Assembly (NCBI GenBank): GCA_022566355.1
Contig: JADFJB010000177.1
Location: 1-6,447, forward strand
Source of the DNA: a candidate division KSB1 bacterium
GTDB taxonomy: Bacteria > Zhuqueibacterota > JdFR-76 > DREG01
Length of the DNA stretch: 6,447 bases
Reading direction: 5' to 3'
Under the pieces are notes generated by a model that made no database searches, was not told the origin of the DNA, and saw nothing but the letters and a program-made list of their open reading frames with translations. Both the position numbers and the translations under genes were made by a program. This document shows, piece after piece, positions 6,090 to 6,447 of the stretch; within the stretch, counting starts at the first letter, position 1; every line of letters begins with the position of its first letter.

Positions 6090-6171
6090 TTTGAAATCTA
6101 ACAAAAGAATCAAGAAAAGCAATATTTGAATTTATGAAAAGAAACCTAAGAGGAGTCAGGAATCTTATGAC

Positions 6172-6303
6172 TGTAACTGTAAACGGAATATTTGTCAGTA
6201 GCACAATGAGCATTCACGTAACCAGGTTTAGTTTCTCAGTAGCATGAACAATGTTGAATGGTAAAAAGATGCAAAAAATCAGAATGATTGTTTTTCGTAG
6301 CAT
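6172..6303 (-). pseudogene. Truncated copy of the antiporter 5' end (signal peptide plus start of Ig-like domain)
   Basis: From the ATG at 6303 the frame reads MLRKTIILIFCIFLPFNIVH, then ATEKLNLVT, and stops at TGA (6214-6216), codon 30. The antiporter at 4734 starts MLRKKTLLISCFFLPFNLVH, so the signal peptide is conserved with mostly conservative changes. Beyond the stop the resemblance continues (NIPFTVT), with one codon missing, and is lost at about 6172; nothing of the membrane core is present. It is best read as the relic of a duplicated gene. A surviving 29-residue signal-peptide-like product is possible but unsupported. Confidence 0.85.
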
Positions 6304-6361
6304 TGGCTGTCCAAATTAGTGATTAATCTCAATTGAGTTGAATTTACAGCTTGAAGTATGA

Positions 6362-6390
6362 ATTATAGAGAAAATTATTACCAAACACAT
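6362..6390 (-). promoter_or_regulatory. Candidate promoter in the duplicated copy
   Basis: Read on the minus strand, ATGTGT (6385-6390) and a consensus TATAAT (6362-6367) are separated by 17 bases, exactly aligned with the predicted antiporter promoter. Transcription from it would run through the truncated signal-peptide relic towards the small genes at 6089 and 5842. The -35 is poor; the -10 is ideal. Confidence 0.4.
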
Positions 6391-6447
6391 GAGTAAAATA
6401 AATGCGATAAAACCCATATGCAAAAAGGAGGATATTTTAATCATTCA

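Larger units (their letters stand above)
6172..6447 (-). repeat. Copy 2 of the diverged direct repeat (antiporter 5' end plus promoter region)
   Basis: This block matches 4600-4876, including untranslated leader and promoter, and still matches at the last base of the window, so the repeat may continue to the right. The left boundary is sharp: upstream of codon 47 the two copies align, and beyond it the sequence is unrelated. Confidence 0.9.

Noticed and set aside
5940-6122. 60-codon frame taken as a complete gene from the TTG at 6122
   Set aside because: The family-like part starts at the ATG at 6089, and its last residues are frameshifted out of the true protein; the upstream TTG start has no support.

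Overview
The window looks like a chromosomal segment from an uncultured or poorly characterised bacterium of the FCB superphylum, in the area of Calditrichota or candidate phylum KSB1. The best evidence is the C-terminal sorting module of the first gene, with its NYPNPFNP motif, GQLVRTLV strand and SGVYLYRI end. This module belongs to proteins exported by the type IX secretion system (T9SS), which is confined to that superphylum. Long AT-rich intergenic spaces packed with small palindromic and tandem repeats fit the same groups. The phylum assignment is inference.

Layout. (1) Positions 3-1559, plus strand: the 3' part of a large cell-surface or secreted protein, cut by the left window edge. 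It has tandem Ig-like (Big_1 type) domains of 98 residues, a calcium-binding-looking middle domain and a T9SS sorting domain. (2) Positions 1560-1988: a non-coding convergent spacer holding several short direct repeats and a 37-nt tandem array. (3) Positions 1989-2384, minus strand: a stand-alone PilZ (cyclic-di-GMP receptor) protein whose start is fixed by a strong Shine-Dalgarno sequence. (4) Positions 2788-4734, minus strand: an NhaC-family Na+/H+ antiporter with an unusual extra N-terminus, made of a signal peptide and an Ig-like extracytoplasmic domain. A plausible sigma-70-like promoter lies just upstream. (5) Positions 4877-5590: non-coding, with at least five different inverted repeats. 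(6) Positions 5591-6089, minus strand: two small tightly spaced genes. The downstream one encodes an intact 83-residue protein of unknown function. The upstream one is a 78-residue conserved small protein broken by one extra base in a poly-A tract. (7) Positions 6172-6447: a diverged second copy of the antiporter's promoter, leader and signal-peptide region, cut off after about 47 codons and carrying a stop codon.

The most notable points are the duplicated antiporter 5' end, which now sits upstream of the small-gene pair in the same direction and might supply its promoter; the single-base frameshift in the small gene; the fusion of an Ig-like domain to an NhaC antiporter; and the crowd of mobile-looking palindromes between these parts. 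I saw no tRNA, rRNA, CRISPR array, transposase or phage structural gene. I see no convincing evidence for a complete new defence or biosynthetic system here.
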